DNA of 64,000 nt from Alisma plantago-aquatica (GCA_963693085.1 OY856412.1:1058178244-1058242243); one strand, 5' to 3'. Positions 12,340-24,806 are shown, numbered from the stretch's first letter. Numbers and translations: made by a program. Notes: a model not told the origin generated them from the sequence alone.

Positions 12340-12870
12340 TAGCTCCAATAAGACATTTGAACAAATAAAGCGGGTAGGGGCCATGGAGTACATGGGTACT
12401 TTGGACCCGGAGAAGCATATCTATGGCTTATGGAGATCAAGAAGGTTTTTCAATTGTTGAACGTATTGGATGAAGATAAGGTGAAGCATGTCATTTATTA
12501 CCAAGAGGCAATATTGGACACTGGTGGGCCATTTCAGAGGAGAAAAGAAAAGAGGTAGTCATCACCTATACAATATTCAGGAGGGAGTTCATGAATATGT
12601 ACTTCTGATCTTCCTATCTGGGTGAGAAGATCATATAGTTTAGGCAAGTTTGGGAGAGGATGATCATGGGCAATGAACATGAAGCCCATTTCATGGAGTT
12701 GTTTTGGTTCTGTATGTACATGGTGCTGACCGAAGCAGAGAAGATTCAAAGATTTGAGAAGCGTTTGAACCCAGAGGGCAATGTTGGCGTCGTCCTTAGA
12801 GTCGCACAAGAAGTTTTCCATCTTTGTGGAGTCATTGAGGAGAATGGAGAGGACTTCAGTGGGAAATGGT
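12340..12870 (+). pseudogene. gag: Element B gag remnant
   Basis: Retrotransposon gag domain in several frames: a YMGTLDPEK stretch near 12387, KKVFQLLNVLDEDKVKH near 12432-12490, a VITYTIFRREFMNMYF segment near 12560, then ELFWFCMYMVLTEAEKIQRF to about 12765. This parallels element C's gag at 26830-27200 (VDPADADLWLTELEKAFRIL through DEERIRRFEKGLN). Frame changes and stops destroy it. No CCHC knuckle is visible between 12870 and 13330, where gag would normally continue. Confidence 0.72.
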
Positions 12871-13338
12871 GATAGGGATGCCAAGAGGAAGTCAACATAG
12901 TTTGTGGGACATTATTTTAGAAGCCATAAGAAGTTGTGATGTTTTGGGCCATCTAGGCTACAATATTGGCAATTTCAATAGCATTAGAGCTGAGAAGGCA
13001 ACAACATCAAGCAGAGTGGTCACTTAACAAAGGATGCCAGAGAGGACTACGACCATCTAGGGCATATAGTTTTGGGTTTGTCTTACTGACAGGACCGTGT
13101 GGGCTACACAAATCACCATAAAAGACATGATATTTCTGCAAGCAGCCTGAGCTTATGAAGATACATTGCCCTTATTAAATCGGGATATGTCCCTCTTACA
13201 TGAGAAATATCGATAAAATCTATAACAATATGTTGGTAGAAGAAACAAAGGGTGTGAGTACACTTCTCATATGGGGTCTCATAGATCCACAAGAGAGGTC
13301 AATCTAGAGGAAGATCTAAAGCCACAACCTACTTCCAC

Positions 13339-14878
13339 GTGATGACACACCCCAAGTGTGTAGTCAACCCTCAAGGTATTATAGGTTATATGGAACTTCT
13401 TTATTCCAAATTTTCCACTTTTGTATATGTATCTATTCTAGTAGATTTGGGTGGGACACACTCTTTTATAATCCGAGAGGTGATTGTATGCTATAACCTA
13501 CCTATTTGTTGTAGACCTGAACCTTTTTCCTTGAAACCCCTCTTGTTGGCTCTACGATTGTGTGTGAGGTGTGACTATATGAGCACATCATTAAAGTGGA
13601 CCTAATGCCACTTGGCATGAAAATATTCAACATGATCTTTGGCATGGACACGTCAGAGGAATATAGAGTGGTGTTGGACTGTAGGTCCAAGGTTGTTGAG
13701 ATCAAGGAGGAAGATCTCTCTTGGACCTTCCAAGGAGACCATAAGATTCTTACTACATGTTTGGTGTTTGCCACAATAGTTGATAAGTTGATGACGTAGG
13801 GTTTGTAATCTTTTCCTAAATCACATGGTTGATACTAAGGTAGCAAGTCCTTCTATCAGTGATGTACTTGTAGCTTGAGAGTTTGAGGATGTCTTTCCTG
13901 ATGAATTTCCTAGCATCCCACCTCAAGAGATTTAATTTGAGATCAATCTTATACCCAACACACATCTCATAGAACAAGAACCATATAGAATGACACCAAA
14001 TAAAATGAAGGAGTTAAAAAATAGATGTAGGAGTTATTTGACAAAGGTTCATTTGGCCTAGCACGTCCCCATGGGGTGCATTGGTTCTGCTTGTAAAGAA
14101 GAAAGATGGCTTGATGAGTTTGTGCATAGACTGTGAACATTTGAACAAAGTCACCGTAAAGAACAAGTACATGTTTCAAGATTGATGATTTTTTATTAAT
14201 TAAAAGGGGATACAATGTTGTCTAAGATATACCTACAATTAGGGAATCACCATTTGAGGATTAAGGCTAAAGACATACCAAATATATCTTTCAAAAATAG
14301 GTAAGGGCATATGAATTCATGGTTATATCGTTTGGGTTGGCCAATGCACCTGCAACTTTTATGGACATGATGAATCAGGTTTTAAGCAGTACTTAGACCC
14401 GTTAATGGTCATATTTATAGATGACATATTAATCTACTCCAAGGATCAGGAACATCATAAGCAACACCTTCATATTATGTTTGGACTTCTGAGACAACAT
14501 CAGCTATATGCTAAATTCAACAAATGTGAATTCAGGAGGACCAAAGTGTCCTTTTTAGGCCATGTTATCCCACTCAAGGGATTTGTGTAGATCCCAAGAA
14601 GGCGGATCCAGTCTTATCTTGGTAGCATCCCAAAATTTCAAGAAAAGTGTGAACTTTCCTTGGACCGAAGGGGTACTACAGGAAGTTCATAAAGGGCTTT
14701 AATGTGATATCCTTGACTTTGAATAGGTTGAAAAAGAAGGATGTGTTGTTTGTTTGTACTGATAAATGTTAGTGTAGCTTCTAACGTTAAAGGAGAAGTT
14801 GACAACTACTCTAGTACTAGTTTCATTAGAACGTAGGAAGGGATATATAGTATTCTATGGTGATTCTAAGGAAGGTTG
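13339..14878 (+). pseudogene. pol: Element B pol, 5' half: protease, RT, start of RNase H
   Basis: Protease: MELLYSKFS then LVDLGGTHSFI (13390-13470), where the usual D-S-G has become D-L-G, and FGMDTSEEYRVVLDC near 13640. RT: VISFGLANAPATFM near 14322-14365, intact catalytic FIDD in [14 protein letters not shown] (14405-14446), [16 protein letters not shown] near 14522-14570. RNase H begins as KGYIVFYGDSKEG near 14838-14876, its first catalytic Asp replaced by Gly, and is cut off there. Many stops and frame changes occur between. The rest of pol lies at 54136-56000 beyond the insertion H. Confidence 0.85.
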
Positions 14879-14879
14879 T

Positions 14880-15982
14880 AGAAACTCAATCTTTTGGACC
14901 ATTTCTTTTTCTTCTCAACATTATTTAAAGCAGAATACACAAAAATGAGTCTTGTGTACATTCATGCTCTACATCACGTTGTGAAAACTTATACATTATG
15001 ACTACTAAAAAAAAGGCATGAGAGTTATCTACTCTTCAATGGAGTACTACCCATGCATGCCTCTTCAAGATCTTCCATCTATTACCTATCCATAAATTCC
15101 CAGAGGGAATGAAACCACACATGGGACACATGAAGGGAGATATCGATCAACAAAGCCAGTACTAAATTCAATTATTGAGCTATTGAAAAGTAGGTGTAAA
15201 ATATGATTCAGGTATGAGATCAATTCTAGGTGGGAACTATTTGGTGACTGAATTCAGCTAAATAAGGATAGCAAGTAGGAATGTTTTAATGTTTGTAATT
15301 GAAGATGGGAATTCCACAATGCTATCAATAATGCAAAATCATCTATGCTCAAGATATCAAATATCGAGAATATTTTCAATGATCAACTTTAAATATTAGG
15401 ATTGGGCATTATCATATCATTTCTTTATCAATGAGTACAATGTCATGTGTTCAAACATGTATGAAAGAACGACATGGTAGCCTGCAATTTCAACCAGTAT
15501 ACTAAGGGATCACTAATCCATTACAATTTACAACATGCGCACAGGGCGGTAGGATGTAACCAACCTTTAGGATCCAAATCTCTAAAGGGACAAAGCCCAA
15601 AGGGACCAAAGTCCAAGGATTCAAAACTCCAAGATCAATTTTCAGTGCTATCATAATATTTAACCAAATCCAAAAATTTTGATTTAAGGGGTGGTGACCT
15701 TCAAATGTAGGAAAGGCATATAAAACAATTTAGGCCTCACCACCAAATAAGATGTATCAAACTCAAGAGGGATAATAAATATCTCAATAAAGAAATACAA
15801 AATCTAGTACTTTATCTCAAGATAAGATTCTAAGATCTTTCACCACTCAATATATGATTGGACTCCGAATATACTAGATCTAGAAAGACAAAATATTTTG
15901 TCACTATATGACTTTTTTTGGGAATAAGTTCTTCTTTGATATTTTTTTTATTTATGTTTCGTTTTGTGTTTTCCATATAGGG
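14880..15982. other. Sequence H, segment 1 (unidentified insertion into element B)
   Basis: Lies between the broken RNase H of element B and the Cassandra-like LTR. No protein domain or terminal repeat recognised; one 60-codon frame at 15474-15656 has no known features. It is defined by position: it should be continuous with 41806-42839 and 52533-54135 once the TRIM and copia insertions are removed. The junction sequences are given under the junction finding. Confidence 0.5.
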
Positions 15983-16272
15983 TGTAACATATCAAGATTT
16001 GAGGCCTTGAATAAAATGATCATAAAAGGAATGACTAGAGTACCCATATCACCAAGGTGCACCTCCTTTTTAGGAGCACATCACTAAAGAAATTAGTGGT
16101 TAAGCATGCTCAACCTAGAGTAGTACTAGGATAGGTGACCAATTGGGATGTTTATGCTAGCTTGCACATGAGTGAGGACAAAGTGTGTAGTTAAGGCCAA
16201 TGGTAATCTGTGGGGCCATTCATCATTCTTGAAACTCTACGAGAGCCTTGGGTAGTGGGCCCGAGCATTACA
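15983..16272 (+). repeat. Cassandra-like TRIM 5' LTR (290 bp)
   Basis: Pairs with 41523-41805: shared stretches include CACCAAGGTGCACCTCCTTT, AGAGTAGTACTAGGAT and GGTAATCTGTGGGGCCA. Ends TG/CA. Confidence 0.87.
16098..16150 (+). promoter_or_regulatory. 5S rRNA-like segment in TRIM 5' LTR
   Basis: GGTTAAGCATGCT, then AGAGTAGTACTAGGATAGG and TGACC match the plant 5S rRNA middle (GTTAAGCGTGCT and AGTAGTACTAGGATGGGTGACC from general knowledge). This span covers the internal pol III promoter boxes A to C. It is not a 5S gene: the flanks differ from 5S rRNA. Confidence 0.8.
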
Positions 16273-16274
16273 AA

Positions 16275-16287
16275 TGGTATTAAAGCC
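16275..16287 (+). other. Primer binding site of the TRIM
   Basis: TGGTATTAAAGCC, two changes from the canonical TGGTATCAGAGCC, two bases after the LTR end. Confidence 0.8.
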
Positions 16288-16384
16288 ATAACCCCTCCAG
16301 TAGGTGGAGCCGAGATGGGCATGTGGCATGCGATCCTTTGAGCTATGTGGTCTAGGCATGTTGGAAAGGGCTATCAGAGTTGGT

Positions 16385-16389
16385 GGAGC
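16385..16389. repeat. Target site duplication of element D, left copy
   Basis: GGAGC directly before the left LTR of D; identical GGAGC at 41327-41331 directly after the right LTR. Confidence 0.88.
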
Positions 16390-17257
16390 AGCTACAACCC
16401 CAATTTTTGGGTTTATATTGATTGAAATGCAATTTTTTTCCAATAATATGTACATATATGAAAATTTGTATGATTTATATGAATGAATGGGTTTTTTTGC
16501 AATATTTCCTTTAAATGAGTAATTTTGTGGATCCTAATAAGTTAGTAAGTCCAATGTGATAGAAGGAAAGAAAAGTTGAAAGAATTCAAATAATGCATAT
16601 ATGGAAAAGAATTTAAGATAATGATGAGAATTATGTGGAATTCGATGAAAAATTGTATGATTGATCATCATGGATTAGATTTTGAATCCACATGGTTTCT
16701 AATGATAAAAGGAATCCAAATAAAGGAAATAGAAGAGAAAGAGAGAGAAAATGTGAATAAAATATGCCTTATTAAATGATAACTTACACATGAAAAAAAA
16801 TCTCTTTTACTTAAGAGACATGACTCCAAACTTGGCACGCAAGTAGATTAAGTCATTAATAAGTTTCCCTTAAAATTTGGAATTAAAAAGAGGTATGGTT
16901 TAGGATTTATGATCTTTTGAAGGTTTCCTAAAGTGAGAGGAATGAACAATGATGTCACGATTATTTTCCAAATCGATGTACGTTAATTCCCAGATTTTGT
17001 TTTAGCGTGTGGCATAACAGCCGTTGGATCAAGATGCAACGGTATCTGTGTCGTTAACTACTCCAAATTGGAATGGGGAACATGGACCTGAGATGAGGTT
17101 TTGTACTCAAATTTCCTCGCAACTCAGTGCATGGGAAATTTTGGGAATAGGTCAGTTGGATTTGTGAGATCAGTAGGATCCTATCCAACTTAGGTTGCCA
17201 CCAATCAAGGGATGATCAGAGTTTCCCCAATTCAAGGAATCTGCGTCGACCCTGACC

Positions 17258-17265
17258 TATAAATA
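17258..17265 (+). promoter_or_regulatory. TATA box of element D (5' LTR)
   Basis: TATAAATA followed by GAGGGTCATGCACCC; same motif and context in the 3' LTR at 39284-39291. Confidence 0.75.
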
Positions 17266-19057
17266 GAGGGTCATGCACCCTTTTGGAAAGACCTAGAACA
17301 ACCCAGAGCGTTTAGGCAGAGCCAACAAACTCTCTCACACATCCAATTCCTTTATGGATCATATTCATTTCCTCTGCCCAGAGCTTTGTCTCGCCAGATT
17401 TGTCATGACTCCTTCTTGTCGATCCAGATCGGCCACCGAGCAATGGGCTGGAGCTTCAAGTTCAGGAGAATGAGACAAAGGTGGAGCCACTTTTGTCTTG
17501 TGCTCAGGTGGAGTGAAATACAAAGTCAACTACTCAGTTGATCACCAACTCACGTGAGAGGGGAGTACAAGGTTGGAGATGACGAGTGGTGAAAGGACAT
17601 TGCTGCCCTCGAGCGAGCGCTGAGGAGGTAAGGGTGTTTCTGTCTTTTTACATATTTTCTTTTAGCACGTAGGCGAGTTTTCTTGTGGGACCGAGTGCCG
17701 ACATGGCATGCACCGATCGATTCTAGCCTGGCCCCACTGGCACAGCTCAAGTGAGTCAAATAGGCATACATGGCGATCTCTGATTGGCTAGTAAAGAGTT
17801 TTACTGATAAAATCATAACTAATTATGGGTTTAATTTATGATGACATGTTATATATGATTTTTTATCAAAAAAATGCAAGGAATCCACTAAAAATATAAT
17901 TGAATCTTGATTCTACTTAAAATTTGCAAATTGTATACAATTGTCATCTTTAATGATTTTATTAATGAAAAACCCAAAGTTTTTATGATAATTAGATCTA
18001 ATGATGTTCCCTGAATATTTTGAGTTGAATATTAACCTATTGTTAATAAAAGGAAGAATTAGATCTAAAACAATGATTTTTATACATAGGATGCTTGTTT
18101 TAGGGTTCCCTGTACATTAATGGGCCTAGAAACCCTAATTCTAGTGAATATGACTTTTAATGGTTTATATGACAAAAATCTATGAATAAGACAAAGATAT
18201 GACGATCCTAAGCTAAATTAAGACTAAAAAAACCTTAATATGGATAATTTGAGTAATTACAGTTTTTATGAGTAGAAAAGCTGTTTTAGGGTTTGTTGAC
18301 CTAAAAAGGATAAAGATTAAGAAATTGATCTAAGAAAACCTAATGAATCCTAATGAGACTTAGAAACCTTAGAAAGGTGTCCCAAGTCAATAAGGAGTTG
18401 TTTGGCATGTGATGGTAACAAATAGGTGTTATACATGTTTTCAAGATCAAGGGTTGCTTGATTTGGTTGCTTAGCTTGCTTGATTGGACATCTAGTTGGA
18501 TTTGGATATCTTGCTTATTTTAACTCATAAACATGTATGTTGTTACGCTTATGGCTAATCACTTTAGTTTCACAATGATTTCTAAGGTTTTATCAATTGC
18601 TTGCAATTAAATGCTTGGATGAACTTTAATTCATACAATCCATAAAGTGACTATGATTATCACCATATATTGCTTATGACTTGCCTGAACCTGCATACCA
18701 CCTCTAGATTTATGATTTATGGTATGATGATGATGAGAGGCCAAGCCCAGGAGGGAAGGTCAGACCGAGCCCATGGTGGGAAGGTCATAGGTGGTCAAGT
18801 CCTGGATGGGAAGACTACATGACACCTAGAGAGGTGGCCCATAAGGTACCAAGCTCAGGATTGAGAAGGTAGCCTAATGTCCATTGCATGGACTAAACCC
18901 CATGAAAGGGTATACCAGAGGATGGGTTAAAGTGGTTGGGAAGTTATAATGAAAATGTAAATTTTGATTGGTAACAAATATTTGATGTGGATATGTTGTT
19001 ACAATATATGTGTAAGTTTTTGGTTCCCCCACATACCAGTATAATCTGTTATAATGA

Positions 19058-19076
19058 CCGACATTCTGTTTGTCGG
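19058..19076 (+). promoter_or_regulatory. Conserved hairpin in element D LTR, about 283 nt from LTR end
   Basis: CCGACA and TGTCGG arms with a 7-nt loop, as in element A's LTR. The D 3' LTR copy near 41016-41034 has decayed. Confidence 0.5.
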
Positions 19077-19361
19077 CATTTTAGGAATACATGAAAGTGG
19101 ATGAACACTCAAAGTGAAGGATAAAGATAAATAAAGATTGGAGGATTTTGATATATAGAACTCTACTTTGAGTAAAGTTCCAAACTCCTATTTTTGAAAG
19201 GTATGTTGAACTTTTTTATCATGTTCTAAGCTTAGTTGTGGTGGAATTTATTAATTATTTTTTATTATTTTGCAAAACCAGTTAATCCTATTTTGGGATA
19301 ACAACACTAGCTTCTTAGTCTTCCTTGATTTGAGGTTATCGAGGTGTGGGGTCGTTACATT

Positions 19362-19374
19362 TGGTATAAGAGCC
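19362..19374 (+). other. Primer binding site of element D
   Basis: TGGTATAAGAGCC, one base off TGGTATCAGAGCC, two bases after the 5' LTR. Confidence 0.88.
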
Positions 19375-19834
19375 TGGTTTTCCATCTAATCTCTATTAAT
19401 TATTAAGTCTTACAAATTCTTTAGATCCAAATGGAGTTATTTGAAGATTTTTCAAAGATGGAGGTGTATAGAAAAGGATCATGATCTAGAGGCTGGCAAA
19501 ATTTTTCTCCACCCCACTAGTCGGTTTACGAGGACTTCCGAAATTCATGTGACTTCCTAGCTAAAATAAGAGGATTTGACTCAAAATAAGATACCTCTAG
19601 GTCTTCTCATCTATTTTCATCCCTTCTCTACCCTTTTCACAAAGAAACTATAAGATCTTAGGGTTTTCTCTCTCTTCACCTCCTCCTAAGTTTGAGGGTT
19701 AAGAGTACTAAGGATTAAGGAATCCCTCCATTAAATAATAAAAAGCATGTAAGAAAGTTATCATGGACATAAGTTTATATGATGAAACTTAGATCGAGAT
19801 TAGTTACATTCTTAAGTTGCATTCTTTGTTGATG

Positions 19835-20030
19835 TGCCCTTTGATACCCCTCAGGAGAATGTTGAGGTTAGACCATCTCATAGGAAGAAGAGGAGAGTGA
19901 TATCTTTGGAGGAAGAAGCCACCAGGGAGAGGAAGAGACCTGATGCATCCTCTGAGAATGATGCTCAACTTGAAACCTTAAGTAGTGGATAGAGAAAGAG
20001 AGGACACGATGAGTCGCTTACCTTAGTTGT
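19835..20030 (+). pseudogene. gag: Element D gag N-terminal remnant
   Basis: About 450 nt after the primer site a basic stretch is readable (SHRKKRRVISLEEEATRERK, then RPDASSEND), matching in position and character the basic N-terminus of element A's gag (ETSKKRKRPED). A TAG follows near 19989, and beyond about 20030 the similarity to gag ends. The capsid domain and CCHC knuckle are missing, so this is a truncated relic. Confidence 0.6.
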
Positions 20031-21692
20031 CCATGCATGCAAGTACGTGGGTTAGAAATGCATGCCTTATGTAGAGGTTTTAAGTACACATGAGAAACAT
20101 AAATTATGAGTGATTGCATGACCCCTAGTGCCTTTTTGGTAACCCGACCTTAGGTGGGTCATGCGTAATAGGAGAACAGATCTAGGAGAAAGGGATAGAA
20201 CCCTCATTTGAAAGGTTAGTGGTGACCAAATAGGAACCCTAATGGGCATATATGGATAGGAGAGAGGCATGCACCTACATATAAGTGAGTGACAGCAAGG
20301 TTGACAACAGGTTTTAGTACTAAGCCAGAAGGGTTATGCCTACTAGTCTATGGGATAGACATGCTTTGCGATGATCTTGACCGGACATAAGATTTGATAG
20401 TATATTTCATCCAGGTGAGGATATATGTGTATCCATAGGATTTTTGACCCATCTTCTAAGAAGGAACCTCCAGTGGTAGGAACAATATAAGGGATAACTC
20501 AAGAGAGAGAGTAAACCCAGATGAAGAAGGTTGGATACCTAGACTTTGAGATATGAGGAACCATGAGGAAGTTTGGTATGATGTGGCTTAGAATAGATGA
20601 CCCTGAATAGATGTATGGAGTTTCTTCTTGCATGATCCTTAGAGGCTTGTCGTACCTTGGATGCCTTTAGAGGAACCAAACCTTAGAAAAGAGAAAGAGG
20701 CTTCCTGAACAAATGTGTAGATGATATGAGTGCCTACCTTTTAGGTGTAGGAAGGAGAGCATTTCAAAGATCATGAAGAGGTATGGTAGATAGTTGTGAG
20801 GCCTCACACCCAGTTGGTTGTCCTTGTGTAGGACTCTAAGGGTTGTTCAAGAGGAAAAATGTTAGGAACTATATGCCATATCATGCATGGGTTTGGGACA
20901 TGTTTGAGCTGCTGAGCATGCAGTTTAGATAACTGATGCATAAGGGGTGAGCCTGGGAATCTGAGACCAAAGTGGGGAAGTAGCAGTACCTGGTGCACAT
21001 AATGTTCAGGAGGCTGAGTGGGTTCATAGGAATTAAGAGTGGCACCCCCTATTGTGTTGGAATACAAAGGAAATCCCACTTAAACTGAGATATATTATTG
21101 ATAAGCCACTCATACAGGTTGGTGACATATGTATGTATGATATTGGTCCAACCTTGAGGAATGATGAACAAGTACGACATGCTAAGGAACATCGAAATGG
21201 TTTAATAATTTGTCTACTTGCTAGCCATGTGCATATGTAGCATGATAGGAGTTATGCATATACATAATGGTATAAACCTTGGATGCATGAAAGTTTGTGA
21301 CCTTTGTTACTATTGAGTGATAGTTTTCTCCTATCATGGGAAAGGACCCTTCATGTAGGAGTGAGTACCAACTCTTGTTTAGGTTTGAAGTAACCTTAAA
21401 GGTCACTTATAAAAGTTGGAGAGGCTAAGTGCAAGAGCACGTAGTTGAGTATGAATGTATAGAACTAGGTATGACCATCTATAAGGGACATAAGGATATG
21501 CTACCATGGAGGTAACTGGTAGAATGGGGCTAGACCTAGATAGGTAGGTCACAATGTTTCCCATGAGGGTATGTAATGTAAACTATGAGTTCCTAGAGAG
21601 ATGATGGAGATATGGGTGAGGATTCGAGAATGAAATGTGCTTGAGTATCATCAAAGGAACCACCAGCTATGATAGAATCCTAAGTCAGCATT
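20031..21692. other. Unassigned DNA inside element D (left of element C)
   Basis: About 1.7 kb where D's capsid, protease and RT should be. I recognise no domain, repeat or terminal structure; short frames such as 21052-21240 carry no known motif. It may be heavily decayed D sequence, or other inserted DNA combined with a deletion of D. Confidence 0.45.
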
Positions 21693-21697
21693 AAAGT
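21693..21697. repeat. Target site duplication of element C, left copy
   Basis: AAAGT directly before the 5' LTR; identical AAAGT at 36008-36012 directly after the 3' LTR. Confidence 0.93.
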
Positions 21698-23584
21698 TGT
21701 AACATCCCTGACCTGGGTTATGAACTAACCCCAGGTGTTTTGCCTAAATATGTAATTAAACCCTGGTGATTATCTTATGACATGTAATTAAGTTCCTAAG
21801 GAACATACATTTTCATTTCTGTCCTTTTAAAACAATGTTGTAGAATTTTTTGGTAATGCAAGGGCCTATGTGCAAAATTTCCCAGTTAAAGGGTGTAACT
21901 TGCAAATTTCACAAGTTAATATGTTCCTCTGATGATGAGACATCATATGAGTAAATATGATGAGGTAATATGGATTTCCCAAGCTTGGGCATCAAGATAC
22001 AGCTTGTGGAATGATCCTTGTGCTTAAAAACCCTAATTTTGGTGTAAAGTGCAATTTACCCAAATGTGGGGTGCAACTTATAAAATACACCATCTTGAAC
22101 ATCTTTTATGACTTTTGACATCATTTAAACTAATAATGATGAAGGGGGCACTTCCTTTGAATAATCATATAATAAGGAACACCTTTGTAATTAAATCATC
22201 AAGATGTAAGTAAGGAGACCCTTATGTACATATGTACCTTAGTGATAAGTTGACCTTCCTTGCCTTTAGTTCTTGGTTTTAGAAGGAGTTTTACCTTAGA
22301 AGAAGAGGAGGGACGTGCCTAAAAGAAAGGAAGGACCTAGTTGTGAAAAGGAGGAGTAAGGTGTCCTTATGATGAAAATAACCCCAAAGGTACTTATACC
22401 CTTTCCTTTGCAATCAAAGGCAATGTTTCCCTTTCACTCTTCACTTATCTCTTGCTGTGGCCGACTAAGGAAGGAGCTCAGGAGCTCAAGGGGATGACCA
22501 ACCTGTTCTAGGTAAGAGAACACCACTTTCTTGCTCAAATTCATGGAGGAAATCATGTTGCAAGGTTGGTTTGCTAGTTTTATTACTTAACTTTCTCGTT
22601 CTAGCCATCTTTTCCCAACCTTTCCTTGGAGAAACACCCTTGGCTGACCTGTGGATCTCAATACACCATTAAAGACTGGAAGCTTGGAAGCTTGGAGCTC
22701 AAGGAACGACCTTAAGGCAGGTTTTATAATTCTAAACCTTTTGCTTTGTTATGCATACTTTTATTCGTGCAATTAATAGTTAGTTCTTCTTCTTCCCCAT
22801 CCTTCTTTGCATCTTGCAAGCTTTTTCATGAAGAACAGACCTTGGTTTCAAGGTTGAAGACAAAGGGCGTTAATACCTATGTTGGTCCTTATCCAACTTT
22901 ACTAAACGATCTTGGACCAATAGGTCAAACGATCTCACACTCGTTTCAATCCAAACGGGTTCAATAGGTCGGTTTGGCCAAATGGGTTCCAACCCATTTG
23001 AGGGCGTTGACCGTTTGGGATTTCTGTTCACAATTATGTAGGCTAATGACCCACCAAATTTGAGGGGTTAACTCCAAAGGAATCGTAGGTTGAAGGCCAA
23101 TCAATTAGGCAATCGAATTGAATTAAGTGCTGTTTTTCTAAACTGATTAACTTGAATCTTTGGGCAAACGGGTTCCAACCCATTTGAAGGAGTTGACCAA
23201 GCGTTGACCGTTTGGGGTTCCTGTTCATAATATATTGAATTTCATTTCTACCAAGAATCATGATCTAATTCCTAACCAATTAAGAGTTGAAGGCATTTCA
23301 ACACCCTAACCCTAATCGGGTTAAATTTGCTGTTTTTCATATAGATTTTGATGAGTGTTGGGTTGAAGGACCCAAACGAGTTCAAACCCGTTTGGGGGTT
23401 CATCCAAACGATATCACACTCGTTTAGTGACACCCCAAGACCGTTTGAAGGTCTAGGGTTAAAGAAATTTGATGGTTTGAGGGTCCAATCACAAGATATT
23501 GATAAATTGATAAAAAGTGCTGATTTGTAATTTAATTAGGACTCAACCCTTATCAAATCAACTTAATTTTGGTCAAACTTTGGG

Positions 23585-23606
23585 CAAACGGTCTCAAGAC
23601 CGTTTG
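23585..23606. repeat. Perfect inverted repeat in element C 5' LTR
   Basis: Arms CAAACGGTCT and AGACCGTTTG (10 bp) separated by 2 nt. Identical copy in the 3' LTR at 33165-33186. One of many CAAACG/CGTTTG dyads in this LTR. Confidence 0.85.
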
Positions 23607-23919
23607 GAGATCATCCAAACGATCCCAAGACCGTTTGGGTCAAGTTTGGGCCCAATTGGAGTTCAATTGATAGGTTCAACCTTGTTTTGATTCACATTGT
23701 TGAAAATTGATGAGTAGCCGATTGGAAACCTTAATTGAGTTAGACTTGACCATAATTGGCTTTCAATTGAAGGTCAAATTGGTGTCCAATTGATTAAGGC
23801 TCATCCTAATTGACTCAATTTGTAAGTGATTAACATGGCTTGGGCCAATTGAAGGCTTCAACTTAATAAATCCTTTTCAATCATGACCTTTGTATCACCT
23901 TTCATGTCCATGCGGTTTA

Positions 23920-24141
23920 GACCCAAACGAGTCCACACTCGTTTAGACCCAAATGGGTTCACACTCATTTAAGCCCAAATGGGTTCACACTCGTTTAGGT
24001 CCAAACGGGTCCACACTCGTTTGGACTCAAATGGGTCCACACTCGTTTGGACTCAAATGGGTCCACACCCGTTTGGACTCAAATGGGTCCACAACCGTTT
24101 AAGGTCAAGTGGGTCCACACCCGTTTAAGGTTCAAATGGGT
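23920..24141. repeat. 26-bp tandem repeat array, 8 units plus a partial (element C 5' LTR)
   Basis: Units share the core GGGTCCACACTCGTTTG and are 26 bp apart; each carries an imperfect dyad CAAACG ... CGTTTG, decayed to CAAATG in several units. The 3' LTR has 9 units, which accounts for 26 of the 38 bp of LTR length difference. Confidence 0.88.
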
Positions 24142-24669
24142 TGAAGGTTGAAGGATAAACCCTAACCTAATTGAAGACTTTTAAGGATGTTTATACTTAA
24201 CCACTTGAAGGTATAAATGGTTCAATAATGATCCAATCTAAACCATAATGGTAACTTAAGACTTTAAGGAACTAAGTGACTAATGAAGTGACCCATGATG
24301 ATGATCAAAGGGTAATTTACCAAAATGCCCTTGAAAGGTTCAATTGAGTGATACTTTGTCCTAACCAAACCCTAATCACTCAATAGTGGTGATTTGGTAT
24401 ATGTTAATCAAAGAGGACTTAATCCAAACAAATCTAGAGTGGTGTAATCACCATCTACTAGTAAGAGGAGAGAGAAAGTACCAATTATGATGGAAACTCA
24501 AGTAAAATACCTTCAATATACATGAATGTGCATGATTAGGGTATGATCCACCAGATGAGATCATGGAAACCCTAAATATGATAATTGATGAATCTTAATC
24601 TTATCTGAGGACTTTAATGATGATGTTTCTCATACATGGTGATGTTATGAGATCAATTCACCAACATGT

Positions 24670-24806
24670 GACTAGTAAACCCTAATTCTAGGGTGATGAC
24701 ATGTATTATGAATAGTAAACCCTAATTCTAGGGTGATGACATGTATTATGAATAGTAAACCCTAATTCTAGGGTGATGACATGTATTATGAATAGTAAAC
24801 CCTAAT
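24670..24806. repeat. 40-bp tandem repeat, 3 units plus a partial (element C 5' LTR)
   Basis: Unit begins GAATAGTAAACCCTAATTCT and ends GACATGTATTAT, with a palindromic core ACCCTA/TAGGGT. Same three units in the 3' LTR at 34276-34412. Confidence 0.92.

Larger units (their letters stand above)
16390..19359 (+). repeat. Element D 5' LTR (2970 bp)
   Basis: Starts AGCTACAACCCC (decayed from TGTTACAACCCC as in the 3' LTR) and ends GGGGTCGTTACA. Matches 38416-41326 end to end. Contains TATA box 17258-17265 and hairpin 19058-19076. Confidence 0.93.

Noticed and set aside
12534..12884. 116-codon minus-strand frame
   Set aside because: Shadow of element B's gag on the plus strand.
14885..15000. Continuation of RNase H of element B past 14880
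   Set aside because: A weak resemblance (SSQHYLKQNT) can be forced, but the right fragment at 54136 supplies the true continuation from the same residue.
16098..16150. Functional 5S rRNA gene
   Set aside because: Only the middle of 5S rRNA is matched, with changes in the boxes, and it sits inside a TG...CA LTR with a primer site beside it.
22746..22967. Protein-coding frames in C's LTR (also 23043-23261, 23348-23530 and counterparts)
   Set aside because: Non-coding LTR sequence; the frames overlap repeat dyads and lack any domain.
23920..24141. CRISPR-like regular repeats
   Set aside because: Units are contiguous 26-bp tandem repeats without unique spacers, inside a plant LTR, and duplicated in the other LTR.
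24670..24806. Interstitial telomere sequence
   Set aside because: Only one AAACCCTAA per 40-bp unit; no run of the 7-bp plant telomere repeat.
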